From Trichuris trichiura (lineage: Eukaryota > Nematoda > Enoplea > Trichinellida > Trichuridae), in the NCBI GenBank assembly GCA_037903355.1, contig JBAJFE010000057.1, forward strand, positions 62,001 through 126,000: 64,000 nucleotides of DNA, read 5' to 3'. Shown in pieces: positions 24,057-35,400 of the stretch (the stretch's first letter is position 1; the number at the start of each line of letters is the position of its first letter). The notes under the pieces are model-generated. The model searched no databases, had not been told where the DNA came from, and saw nothing but the letters and a program-made list of their open reading frames with translations. The translations under genes were made by a program, and so were the position numbers.

Positions 24057-25150
24057 ATGGGTTGTTTCATAAGTTTGTTCCGCCTTTCATGACTGCTTTA
24101 GTTTAATTTTTTCCATCGCAAATGCAAATTGTTTAGTCGAAAATATATTCCTTTTCGTTATTCACGATTGTTCCCCAATGACTGGCCAGCTGTTCTATCC
24201 TGAGTTGACGGGACTGTGAATGTTTGAACGAGAACAAGCTGAAAAGCTAATTTTGGAGGCCTTCGTTATTATTGAAGGAAACGCCACGCCAATTGGCAGC
24301 AAGCGAACAAAAAAAATGATAATGTGATGCAGCGAGGTCAGTTGAATGACCCGGGGGAGGAAGCGTATCCCATCCATGTTCCTGGATGGCTGCTTTTGTT
24401 ATTATTGCTGTGTGCAGCCAGGGATTGTCATGCCACAGCATGATCGCATGTTGCTTCTTTTGCGTTTTCTGCTAAACTGCGCTCGTCGAACGCCGTAATT
24501 GTTCCACATAAGATGTGCCGGTGATAGTCTGGTTCTTTGAAAGCAATTCGAAATGTATAACACCCTCGCAATCCCACCAGACGGACAGCGTAGTCTTTAC
24601 TTCGTGCAATTTGGGGTTCGCTCGCGGGGTTGGATCCTGACCAGGATTCCGCCCTGCTTCCTTTGTTTCATGTTGTCACAGACACCAATTCTCGTCCCAT
24701 ATGATGATCCGCCTGAAGAACGGGTGACGATAGGCCACAGCTTTACGCTATCGAACGAGAAGAGAACCTCCGGCAGATACACGCCAAATTTTGTTCTGTC
24801 GACTCAGCTGATGTGGCACCCATGATCCCATATTCTGTACTTTCCCATAGGTAGCAACTATTGGATTACAGTCACATGCCCGCACCCGGTCCTCTCACCA
24901 AATTCGCATGTCGCCTGTCAGCCATCTTTGTGGACTACGGCGTTCAGTTTTTCTTCATCAAAGTATCTCAGCCTCCCTGACTTCGCACTGTCACTCAGAC
25001 GGAAAGTTCCCCATTAAAACGGAGCAACAACTTCCTACCTCCTCGATCGCTGATAGCCCCGTAGACCACCTGCATCTCTTCAGCCGCTTCGGCAGCACTT
25101 AATTTTCCGTCTTAAAGGAAAAGCAGCACATGTCACAGATGCTCTTTTCG
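24057..25150 (-). mobile_element. Second, different mariner relic
   Basis: Minus-strand text from 25150 to about 24130 matches another mariner subfamily. It contains KLSAAEAAEEMQVVYGAISD, SAKSGRLRYFDEEKLNAVVH, WDENWCL, LSVWWDCEGVIHFELLSKNQ, LWHDNPWLHTAIITKAAIQE, STDLAASHYHFF and VVNNEKEYIFD. The third catalytic aspartate (family PSDYH) is replaced by His (ASHYH), and several stops occur, so it is inactive. The 3' end lies at 24057, GGTTGTTTCATAAGTTTGT, typical of mariner terminal repeats. The 5' repeat is not recognisable. Its sequence differs clearly from the neighbouring mariner, so this was a separate insertion. Confidence 0.82.
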
Positions 25151-25159
25151 TCGACCTAA

Positions 25160-26400
25160 CACTCCATCTTTCCAGTTAGAGTGAAACTTTTCAGAACCGC
25201 AATACTAAAATATAACTCTACTAGCCCGCAGACAAAAATGACAGTCATTGGATCATGCATACTGCTTGGCGTGAGAATAAATACTTACAAACAGACTTCA
25301 CTTCCAAAAACCCGGAACGAGCTTATGAAAAAACCCACCCACCCAATCGCATCTCTAGCGCCATTCACCATATCAACGGTACCTACCTCCACAACTACAC
25401 TGGCGTTCCTGACCTACCGTTTCCCTAAACCAGCCTGCCCGCGCACACTTCGCCCGAATATCCCTCCACCTCTCACGCACGCAAATACATCACAGACACA
25501 GTGGAAACCACGCCGACAACAGGCAATTCAACCAGCAGCGCCTGTTGAAACCACTTCCAAACGCATACCATTATCCATCTACCTACAAAAATATTCAGCT
25601 GTGTATTCCACACTAAGCTACCCATTAGAACAATTAAATCGTATGAACGATCCCCCTTCTCTTGATAGCTACCATACATAGCATCCCACTCTTTCATCAC
25701 CGCCAACGCGCACTGCCTGTGCCATTCGTCTGTGTTCTCACAAAACACTCCGTCATTTCTAGAGCGAACTCTTTCCTTATCAGGTCGAACTTCTCTACCA
25801 TCAAACCAGCGCACATTTCCTATAGTAATATGCTACTTATTCGTCATACGACTCCAACATAATTCCCTACAATGGCACACTACTTTCTCCAGCGTGTCAT
25901 TTAAACTCTCTTCATCCATCCACAGCTATTCTGATCCTCCATCATCGCTCATAAGTTCCAGAATACAAGTCCCCACTAGGTCATCGTACTGTTTTCCATA
26001 GCGGCCAACCACCTAACGAACATCAGCATAACCCCGGCCCGCGCCGCTCCGCAGCCTTCCAATCACCGCAATCCTGCATTACAGTTTACTCTCCTAAAAC
26101 CACATTCCGTTCCGTTGCAACGTCGACTGCTCCTCAAGACAATTCAAGAGATTAAATCATCCAACTCCCTTTACAAGTACTTATGCTTTATTCTAACGCT
26201 ATCCTCCAGTTGATATAACAGTTCGCTTAATGTGCACTTCCCGCGAGTTAGCTCCGACCGGTTCCGTGTTCACAAAGCAGCATCCTTCCTACTAATCTTG
26301 CCGTCCGTTCCCACAAAACTAGTGAACGTCGCCTATAACGCTCCCCTCCATACTCCCAGGACTATTCCATAGCGTCCATCTACCATGCGTCTTTATACCG
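25160..26400. other. A/C-rich spacer, probably decayed satellite further right
   Basis: Plus strand strongly favours A and C (25321-25380: A19 C22 G7 T12). No exon is supported. It contains the second copy of the 204-bp unit. From about 26220, text is faintly similar to the satellite, suggesting very old decayed monomers. Confidence 0.4.
25629..25832 (-). repeat. 204-bp dispersed unit, copy 2
   Basis: Same length as 22106-22309 and same orientation, with the minus-strand frame still open. Flanking sequences are unrelated to those of copy 1. See copy 1 for the encoded text. Confidence 0.6.
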
Positions 26401-29400
26401 TGTCCAAACGGTCGGTTAACATCCCTTTATTTCTTGATAGTTTTACCCCGCGTGCTTCTCCAACCCCTCAATATAACAATATCACTCTCGCCTAGTCCAT
26501 CGTATTTTTTTTCTTAGCAGTTCCGGCTAAATCAAATACCACATCGAGCCCCGCAGGCCAAGATGATCAGTCCCCTCTTAAGTGTAATTTGCGTTCACGG
26601 TATCTGCTCCTTGACAGACGTTCTGTTCGGCCGTAAGGAAGACTACATCTGAACAGAACTAAAGTTTCCCAAACGCGTACCTCCATTTAATCTTTTACAT
26701 TCTTTACTCCAACAGTTTCTTTCCAATTCCATAAGCCTTTCGAGCTTTTCGCCCTCACGCGCATTATCTTGGAAAGCGTCAACGTTACCAAACTGCCTTT
26801 CCTCCTTTTAACGCCGTCACTTGTTGCCCAAAATTCAGGAAACCTTCCGCATGACCTTTCCCTCTCCGTTTCCTAGTCCTTTCCAGGCCGTAGTCCACCT
26901 GCGTCCTTTTTCGTTTGTGGAAACAGTCCGCTAAAGCATCTCTATTTCTTGCAAATTTTCCCTACCTTTGGCATCCAACCCCTGAACACAATACCATGAG
27001 TCACCGCTAGCGTGAGATATGTTTCTCTTCAGCGGTTCAGGCTAGATCGAATACCCCATCGAGCCCCGCAGACCAAGGCGGTCAGTCTCCTGGTAACTGT
27101 AATTTTCCCTCACGGTATCTGCTCCTTCATCAACGTTCTCCACGGCCGTAAAGTCGGCTACTGCTGACCAGAACTGAACTTTCCCAAACATGTAAATCCT
27201 TTTAATGTTTTTCATACGTTATTCCAAGAGTCTCTTTCGCTTTCCATAAGTCTTTCGAGCTTCCCGCCCTCACATGAACTATCTTCCAAACCTTCACCGT
27301 TAGCAAAGTAGCCTTCCCCATTTTAACGCTGGCCTCTGTTGCCGAATATTCAGCGAAATTTCCGTCTGAAATTCCGTTCTCTGATTCCTCCCTTTGCAGG
27401 GCTTCCGTCCCCCTGAGGTTCTTTCGTTTGTGGAAACGGTCGGCTAAAGTATCTTTATTTCTTGATAATTTTACGTACTTTTGTTATCCAACCCCTGAAT
27501 ACGATAATATGACTCTCCGCTGCTGTCAGGTATGTTTCTGTTTAGCGCTTCAAGCTAGTCCGAATACCACATCGAGCCCCGAAGACCAAGGCGGTCAGTC
27601 TCCTGGTAAGTGTAATTTTCCTTCACGGTATCTCCTTTTTCATCGACTTTCTGTTCGGCCATGAGGTGGACCACTGCTGACCAGAACAGAGCTTTCCCGA
27701 AAATGTAGATCCTTTTTATGTTTTTTTCTTTCTTATTCCAAGAGTCTGTTTGGGCTTTCATAAGTCTCCCGAGCTTGTCGCCCCCACGCGAAGTATCTGC
27801 CAAACCTTCACCCTTGCCCATGTGGTATTCGTCTTTTTAACGCTGCCTTCTGTTGCCCAATGTTCAGCGAAATTTCCCGTCTGATGTTCCGTTCTGTGTT
27901 TCCTCCGTTTGCAAGGCATCAGTCCCATCCGCTTTCGTTTGTGGAAACGGTCGGCTAAAGTACCTATACTTCTTGATAATTTTACGTTCTTTTGTTATCC
28001 AACCCCCGAATACGATAATATGACTCTCCGCTGCTGTCAGGTATGTTTCTGTTTAGCGCTTCAGGCTAGTCCGAATACCACATCGAGCCCCGAAGACCAA
28101 GGCGGTCAGTCTACCTGAGTATAAATCTCCTGCACACATGTGTACTTTTCAATGAGCTTTTTCGGCTGATAACTGGCACTATGGCACAGAGCTTTCCCGA
28201 AAACGTAGATCCTTTTTATGTTTTTTTCTTTCTTATTCCAAGAGTCTGTTTGGGCTTTCATAAGTCTCCCGAGCTTGTCGCCCCCACGCCGAAGTATCTG
28301 CCAAACCTTCACCCTTGCCAGAATGTGGCCTTTGTCTTTTTAACGCTGCCTTCTGTTGCCCAATGTTCAGCGAAATTTCCGTCTGATGTTCCGTTCTGTG
28401 TTTCCTCCGTTTGCAAGGCGTGCGTCCCCGTGCGGGTTTTTCGTTTGTGGAAACGGTCGGCTAAAGTACCTATACTTCTTGATAATTTTACGTTCTTTTG
28501 TTATCCAACCCCCGAATACGATAATATGACTCTCCGCTGCTGTCAGGTATGTTTCTGTTTAGCGCTTCAGGCTAGTCCGAATACCACATCGAGCCCCGAA
28601 GACCAAGGCGGTCAGTCTCCTGGTAAGTGTAATTTTCCTTCACGGTATCTCCTCTTTCATCGACTTTCTGTTCGGCCATGAGGTGGACCACTGCTGACCA
28701 GAACAGAGCTTTCCCGAAAATGTAGATCCTTTTTATGTTTTTTTCTTTCTTATTCCAAGAGTCTGTTTGGGCTTTCATAAGTCTCCCGAGCTTGTCGCCC
28801 CCACGCGAAGTATCTGCCAAACCTTCACCCTTGCCAATGTGGCCTTTGTCTTTTTAACGCTGCCTTCTGTTGCCCAATGTTCAGCGAAATTTCCGTCTGA
28901 TGTTCCGTTCTGTGTTTCCTCCGTTTGCAAGGCGTCCGTCCCCGTGCGGGTTTTTCGTTTGTGGAAACGGTCGGCTAAAGTATCTTTACTTCCTGATAAT
29001 TTTACGTTCTTTTGTTATCCAACCCCTGAATACGATAATATGACTCTCCGCTGCTGTCAGGTATGTTTCTGTTTAGCGCTTCAAGCTAGTCCGAATACCA
29101 CATCGAGCCCCGAAGACCAAGGCGGTCAGTCTCCTGGTAAGTGTAATTTTCCTTCACGGTATCTCCTCTTTCATCGACTTTCTGTTCGGCCATGAGGTGG
29201 ACCACTGCTGACCAGAACAGAGCTTTCCCGAAAATGTAGATCCTTTTTATGTTTTTTTCTTTCTTATTCCAAGAGTCTGTTTGGGCTTTCATAAGTCTCC
29301 CGAGCTTGTCGCCCCCACGCGAAGTATCTGCCAAACCTTCACCCTTGCCCATGTGGTATTCGTCTTTTTAACGCTGCCTTCTGTTGCCCAATGTTCAGCG

Positions 29401-32400
29401 AAATTTCCGTCTGATGTTCCGTTCTGTGTTTCCTCCGTTTGCAAGGCGTCCCGTCCCCGTGCGGGTTTTTCGTTTGTGGAAACGGTCGGCTAAAGTACCT
29501 ATACTTCTTGATAATTTTACGTTCTTTTGTTATCCAACCCCGAATACGATAATATGACTCTCCGCTGCTGTCAGGTATGTTTCTGTTTAGCGCTTCAGGC
29601 TAGTCCGAATACCACATCGAGCCCCGAAGACCAAGGCGGTCAGTCTCCTGGTAAGTGTAATTTTCCTTCACGGTATCTCCTCTTTCATCGACTTTCTGTT
29701 CGGCCATGAGGTGGACCACTGCTGACCAGAACAGAGCTTTCCCGAAAATGTAGATCCTTTTTATGTTTTTTTCTTTCTTATTCCAAGAGTCTGTTTGGGC
29801 TTTCATAAGTCTCCCGAGCTTGTCGCCCCCACGCGAAGTATCTGCCAAACCTTCACCCTTGCCCATGTGGTATTCATCTTTTTAACGCTGCCTTCTGTTG
29901 CCCAATGTTCAGCGAAATTTCCGTCTGATGTTCCGTTCTGTGTTTCCTCCGTTTGCAAGGCGTGCGTCCCCGTGCGGGTTTTTCGTTTGTGGAAACGGTC
30001 GGCTAAAGTACCTATACTTCTTGATAATTTTATGTTCTTTTGTTATCCAACCCCCGAATACGATAATATGACTCTCCGCTGCTGTCAGGTATGTTTCTGT
30101 TTAGCGCTTCAGGCTAGTCCGAATACCACATCGAGCCCCGAAGACCAAGGCGGTCAGTCTCCTGGTAAGTGTAATTTTCCTTCACGGTATCTCCTCTTTC
30201 ATCGACTTTCTGTTCGGCCATGAGGTGGACCACTGCTGACCAGAACAGAGCTTTCCCGAAAACGTAGATCCTTTTTATGCTTTTTCTTTCTTATTCCAAG
30301 AGTCTGTTTGGGCTTTCATAAGCCTCCCGAGCTTCTCGCCCCCACGCGAAGTATCTGCCAAACCTTCACCCTTGCCAATGTGGCCTTTGTCTTTTTAACG
30401 CTGCCTTCTGTTGCCCAATGTTCAGCGAAATTTCCGTCTGATGTTCCGTTCTGTGTTTCCTCCGTTCGCAAGGCGTCCGTCCCCGTGCGGGTTTTTCGTT
30501 TGTGGAAACGGTCGGCTAAAGTATCTTTACTTCCTGATAATTTTACGTTCTTTTGTTATCCAACCCCTGAATACGATAATATGACTCTCCGCTGCTGTCA
30601 GGTATGTTTCTGTTTAGCGCTTCAAGCTAGTCCGAATACCACATCGAGCCCCGAAGACCAAGGCGGTCAGTCTCCTGGTCAGTGTAATTTTCCTTCACGG
30701 TATCTCCTCTTTCATCGACTTTCTGTTCGGCCATGAGGTGGACCACTGCTGACCAGAACAGAGCTTTCCCGAAAATGTAGATCCTTTTTATCTTTTTTTC
30801 TTTCTTATTCCAAGAGTCTGTTTGGGCTTTCATAAGTCTCCCGAGCTTGTCGCCCCCACGCGAAGTATCTGCCAAACCTTCACCCTTGCCCATGTGGTAT
30901 TCGTCTTTTTAACGCTGCCTTCTGTTGCCCAATGTTCAGCGAAATTTCTGTCTGATGTTCCGTTCTGTGTTTCCTCCGTTTGCAAGGCGTCCGTCCCCGT
31001 GCGGGTTTTTCGTTTGTGGAAACGGTCGGCTAAAGTATCTTTACTTCCTGATAATTTTACGTTCTTTTGTTATCCAACCCCTGAATACGATAATATGACT
31101 CTCCGCTGCTGTCAGGTATGTTTCTGTTTAGCGCTTCAGGCTAGTCCGAATACCACATCGAGCCCCGAAGACCAAGGCGGTCAGTCTCCTGGTAAGTGTA
31201 ATTTTCCTTCACGGTATCTCCTCTTTCATCCACTTTCTGTTCGGCCATGAGGTGGACCACTGCTGACCAGAACAGAGCTTTCCCGAAAATGTAGATCCTT
31301 TTTATGTTTTTTTCTTTCTTATTCCAAGAGTCTGTTTGGGCTTTCATAAGTCTCCCGAGCTCTCGCCCCCACGCGAAGTATCTGCCAAACCTTCACCCTT
31401 GCCCATGTGGCCTTCGTCTTTTTAACGCTGCCTTCTGTTGCCCAATGTTCAGCGAAATTTCCGTCTGATGTTCCGTTCTGTGTTTCCTCCGTTTGCAAGG
31501 CGTGCGTCCCCGTGCGGGTTTTTCGTTTGTGGAAACGGTCGGCTAAAGTACCTATACTTCTTGATAATTTTATGTTCTTTTGTTACCCAACCCCCGAATA
31601 CGATAATATGACTCTCCGCTGCTGTCAGGTATGTTTCTGTTTAGCGCTTCAGGCTAGTCCGAATACCACATCGAGCCCCGAAGACCAAGGCGGTCAGTCT
31701 CCTGGTAAGTGTAATTTTCCTTCACGGTATCTCCTCTTTCATCGACTTTCTGTTCGGCCATGAGGTGGACCACTGCTGACCAGAACAGAGCTTTCCCGAA
31801 AATGTAGATCCTTTTTATGTTTTTTTCTTTCTTATTCCAAGAGTCTGTTTGGGCTTTCATAAGCCTCCCGAGCTTCTCGCCCCCACGCGAGGTATCTGCC
31901 AAACCTTCACCCTTGCCAATGTGGCCTTTGTCTTTTTAACGCTGCCTTGTGTTGCCCAATGTTCAGCGAAATTTCCGTCTGATGTTCCGTTCTGTGTTTC
32001 CTCCGTTTGCAAGGCGTCCGTCCCCGTGCGGGTTTTTCGTTTGTGGAAACGGTCGGCTAAAGTATCTTTACTTCCTGATAATTTTACGTTCTTTTGTTAT
32101 CCAACCCCTGAATACGATAATATGACTCTCCGCTGCTGTCAGGTATGTTTCTGTTTAGCGCTTCAGGCTAGTCCGAATACCACATCGAGCCCCGAAGACC
32201 AAGGCGGTCAGTCTCCTGGTAAGTGTAATTTTCCTTCACGGTATCTCCTCTTTCATCGACTTTCTGTTCGGCCATGAGGTGGACCACTGCTGACCAGAAC
32301 AGAGCTTTCCCGAAAATGTAGATCCTTTTTATGTTTTTTTCTTTCTTATTCCAAGAGTCTGTTTGGGCTTTCATAAGTCTCCCGAGCTTCTCGCCCCCAC

Positions 32401-35400
32401 GCGAAGTATCTGCCAAACCTTCACCCTTGCCCATGTGGCCTTCGTCTTTTTAACGCTGCCTTCTGTTGCCCAATGTTCAGCGAAATTTCCGTCTGATGTT
32501 CCGTTCTGTGTTTCCTCCGTTTGCAAGGCGTGCGTCCCCGTGCGGGTTTTTCGTTTGTGGAAACGGTCGGCTAAAGTACCTATACTTCTTGATAATTTTA
32601 TGTTCTTTTGTTATCCAACCCCCGAATACGATAATATGACTCTCCGCTGCTGTCAGGTATGTTTCTGTTTAGCGCTTCAGGCTAGTCCGAATACCACTTC
32701 GAGCCCCGAAGACCAAGGCGGTCAGTCTCCTGGTAAGTGTAATTTTCCTTCACGGTATCTCCTCTTTCATCGACTTTCTGTTCGGCCATGAGGTGGACCA
32801 CTGCTGACCAGAACAGAGCTTTCCCGAAAATGTAGATCCTTTTTATGTTTTTTTCTTTCTTATTCCAAGAGTCTGTTTGGGCTTTCATAAGTCTCCCGAG
32901 CTTGTCGCCCCCACGCGAAGTATCTGCCAAACCTTCACCCTTGCCAATGTGGCCTTTGTCTTTTTAACGCTGCCTTCTGTTGCCCAATGTTCAGCGAAAT
33001 TTCCGTCTGATGTTCCGTTCTGTGTTTCCTCCGTTTGCAAGGCGTCCGTCCCCGTGCGGGTTTTTCGTTTGTGGAAACGGTCGGCTAAAGTATCTTTACT
33101 TCCTGATAATTTTACGTTCTTTTGTTATCCAACCCCTGAATACGATAATATGACTCTCCGCTGCTGTCAGGTATGTTTCTGTTTAGCGCTTCAAGCTAGT
33201 CCGAATACCACATCGAGCCCCGAAGACCAAGGCGGTCAGTCTCCTGGTAAGTGTAATTTTCCTTCACGGTATCTCCTCTTTCATCGACTTTCTGTTCGGC
33301 CATGAGGTGGACCACTGCTGACCAGAACAGAGCTTTCCCGAAAATGTAGATCCTTTTTATGTTTTTTTCTTTCTTATTCCAAGAGTCTGTTTGGGCTTTC
33401 ATAAGTCTCCCGAGCTTGTCGCCCCCACGCGAAGTATCTGCCAAACCTTCACCCTTGCCCATGTGGTATTCGTCTTTTTAACGCTGCCTTCTGTTGCCCA
33501 ATGTTCAGCGAAATTTCCGTCTGATGTTCCGTTCTGTGTTTCCTCCGTTTGCAAGGCGTGCGTCTCCGTGCGGGTTTTTCGTTTGTGGAAACGGTCGGCT
33601 AAAGTACCTATACTTCTTGATAATTTGACGTTCTTTTGTTATCCATCCACCGAATACGATAATATGACTCTCCGCTGCTGTCAGGTATGTTTCTGTTTAG
33701 CGCTTCAGGCTAGTCCGAATACCACATCGAGCCCCGAAGACCAAGGCGGTCAGTCTCCTGGTAAGTGTAATTTTCCTTCACGGTATCTCCTCTTTCATCG
33801 ACTTTCTGTTCGGCCATGAGGTGGACCACTGCTGACCAGAACAGAGCTTTCCCGAAAATGTAGATCCTTTTTATGTTTTTTTCTTTCTTATTCCAAGAGT
33901 CTGTTTGGGCTTTCATAAGCCTCCCGAGCTTCTCGCCCCCACGCGAAGTATCTGCCAAACCTTCACCCTTGCCAATGTGGCCTTTGTCTTTTTAACGCTG
34001 CCTTCTGTTGCCCAATGTTCAGCGAAATTTCCGTCTGATGTTCCGTTCTGTGTTTCCTCCGTTTGCAAGGCGTCCGTCCCCGTGCGGGTTTTTCGTTTGT
34101 GGAAACGGTCGGCTAAAGTATCTTTACTTCTTGATAATTTTACGTTCTTTTGTTATCCAACCCCCGAATACGATAATATGACTCTCCGCTGCTGTCAGGT
34201 ATGTTTCTGTTTAGCGGTTCAGGCTAGACCGAATACCACATCGAGCCCTGAAGACCAAGGCGGTCAGTCTCCTGGTAAGTGTAATTTTCCTTCACGGTAT
34301 CTCCTCTTTCATCGACTTTCTGTTCGGCCATGAGGTGGACCACTGCTGACCAGAACAGAGCTTTCCCGAAAATGTAGATCCTTTTTATGTTTTTTTCTTT
34401 CTTATTCCAAGAGTCTGTTTGGGCTTTCATAAGTCTCCCGAGCTTCTCGCCCCCACGCGAAGTATCTGCCAAACCTTCACCCTTGCCCATGTGGCCTTCG
34501 TCTTTTTAACGCTGCCTTCTGTTGCCCAATGTTCAGCGAAATTTCCGTCTGATGTTCCGTTCTGTGTTTCCTCCGTTTGCAAGGCGTCCGTCCCCGTGCG
34601 GGTTTTTCGTTTGTGGAAACGGTCGGCTAAAGTATCTTTACTTCTTGATAATTTTACGTTCTTTTGTTATCCAACCCCTGAATACGATAATCTGACTCTC
34701 CGCTGCTGTCAGGTATGTTTCTGTTTAGCGCTTCAAGCTAGTCCGAATACCACATCGAGCCCCGAAGACCAAGGCGGTCAGTCTCCTGGTAAGTGTAATT
34801 TTCCTTCACGGTATCTCCTCTTTCATCGACTTTCTGTTCGGCCATGAGGTGGACCACTGCTGACCAGAACAGAGCTTTCCCGAAAATGTAGATCCTTTTT
34901 ATGTTTTTTTCTTTCTTATTCCAAGAGTCTGTTTGGGCTTTCATAAGTCTCCCGAGCTTCTCGCCCCCACGCGAAGTATCTGCCAAACCTTCACCCTTGC
35001 CCATGTGGCCTTCGTCTTTTTAACGCTGCCTTCTGTTGCCCAATGTTCAGCGAAATTTCCGTCTGATGTTCCGTTCTGTGTTTCCTCCGTTTGCTAGGCG
35101 TCCGTCCCCGTGCGGGTTTTTCGTTTGTGGAAACGGTCGGCTAAAGTATCTTTACTTCTTGATAATTTTACGTTCTTTTGTTATCCAACCCCCGAATACG
35201 ATAATATGACTCTCCGCTGCTGTCAGGTATGTTTCTGTTTAGCGGTTCAGGCTAGACCGAATACCACATCGAGCCCTGAAGACCAAGGCGGTCAGTCTCC
35301 TGGTAAGTGTAATTTTCCTTGACAGTATCTGCTCTTTGATCGACGTTGTGTTTGTCCGTGAGGTCGACTGCTTTTGATCAGAACTGAAGTTTCGCAAACG

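Noticed and set aside
26500..35330. Series of 142-codon plus-strand frames as a tandem gene family
   Set aside because: They begin at TTG, not ATG, repeat with the satellite period, and the exon-like unit is not a multiple of three. I treat them as satellite sequence and report the signals as a finding only.
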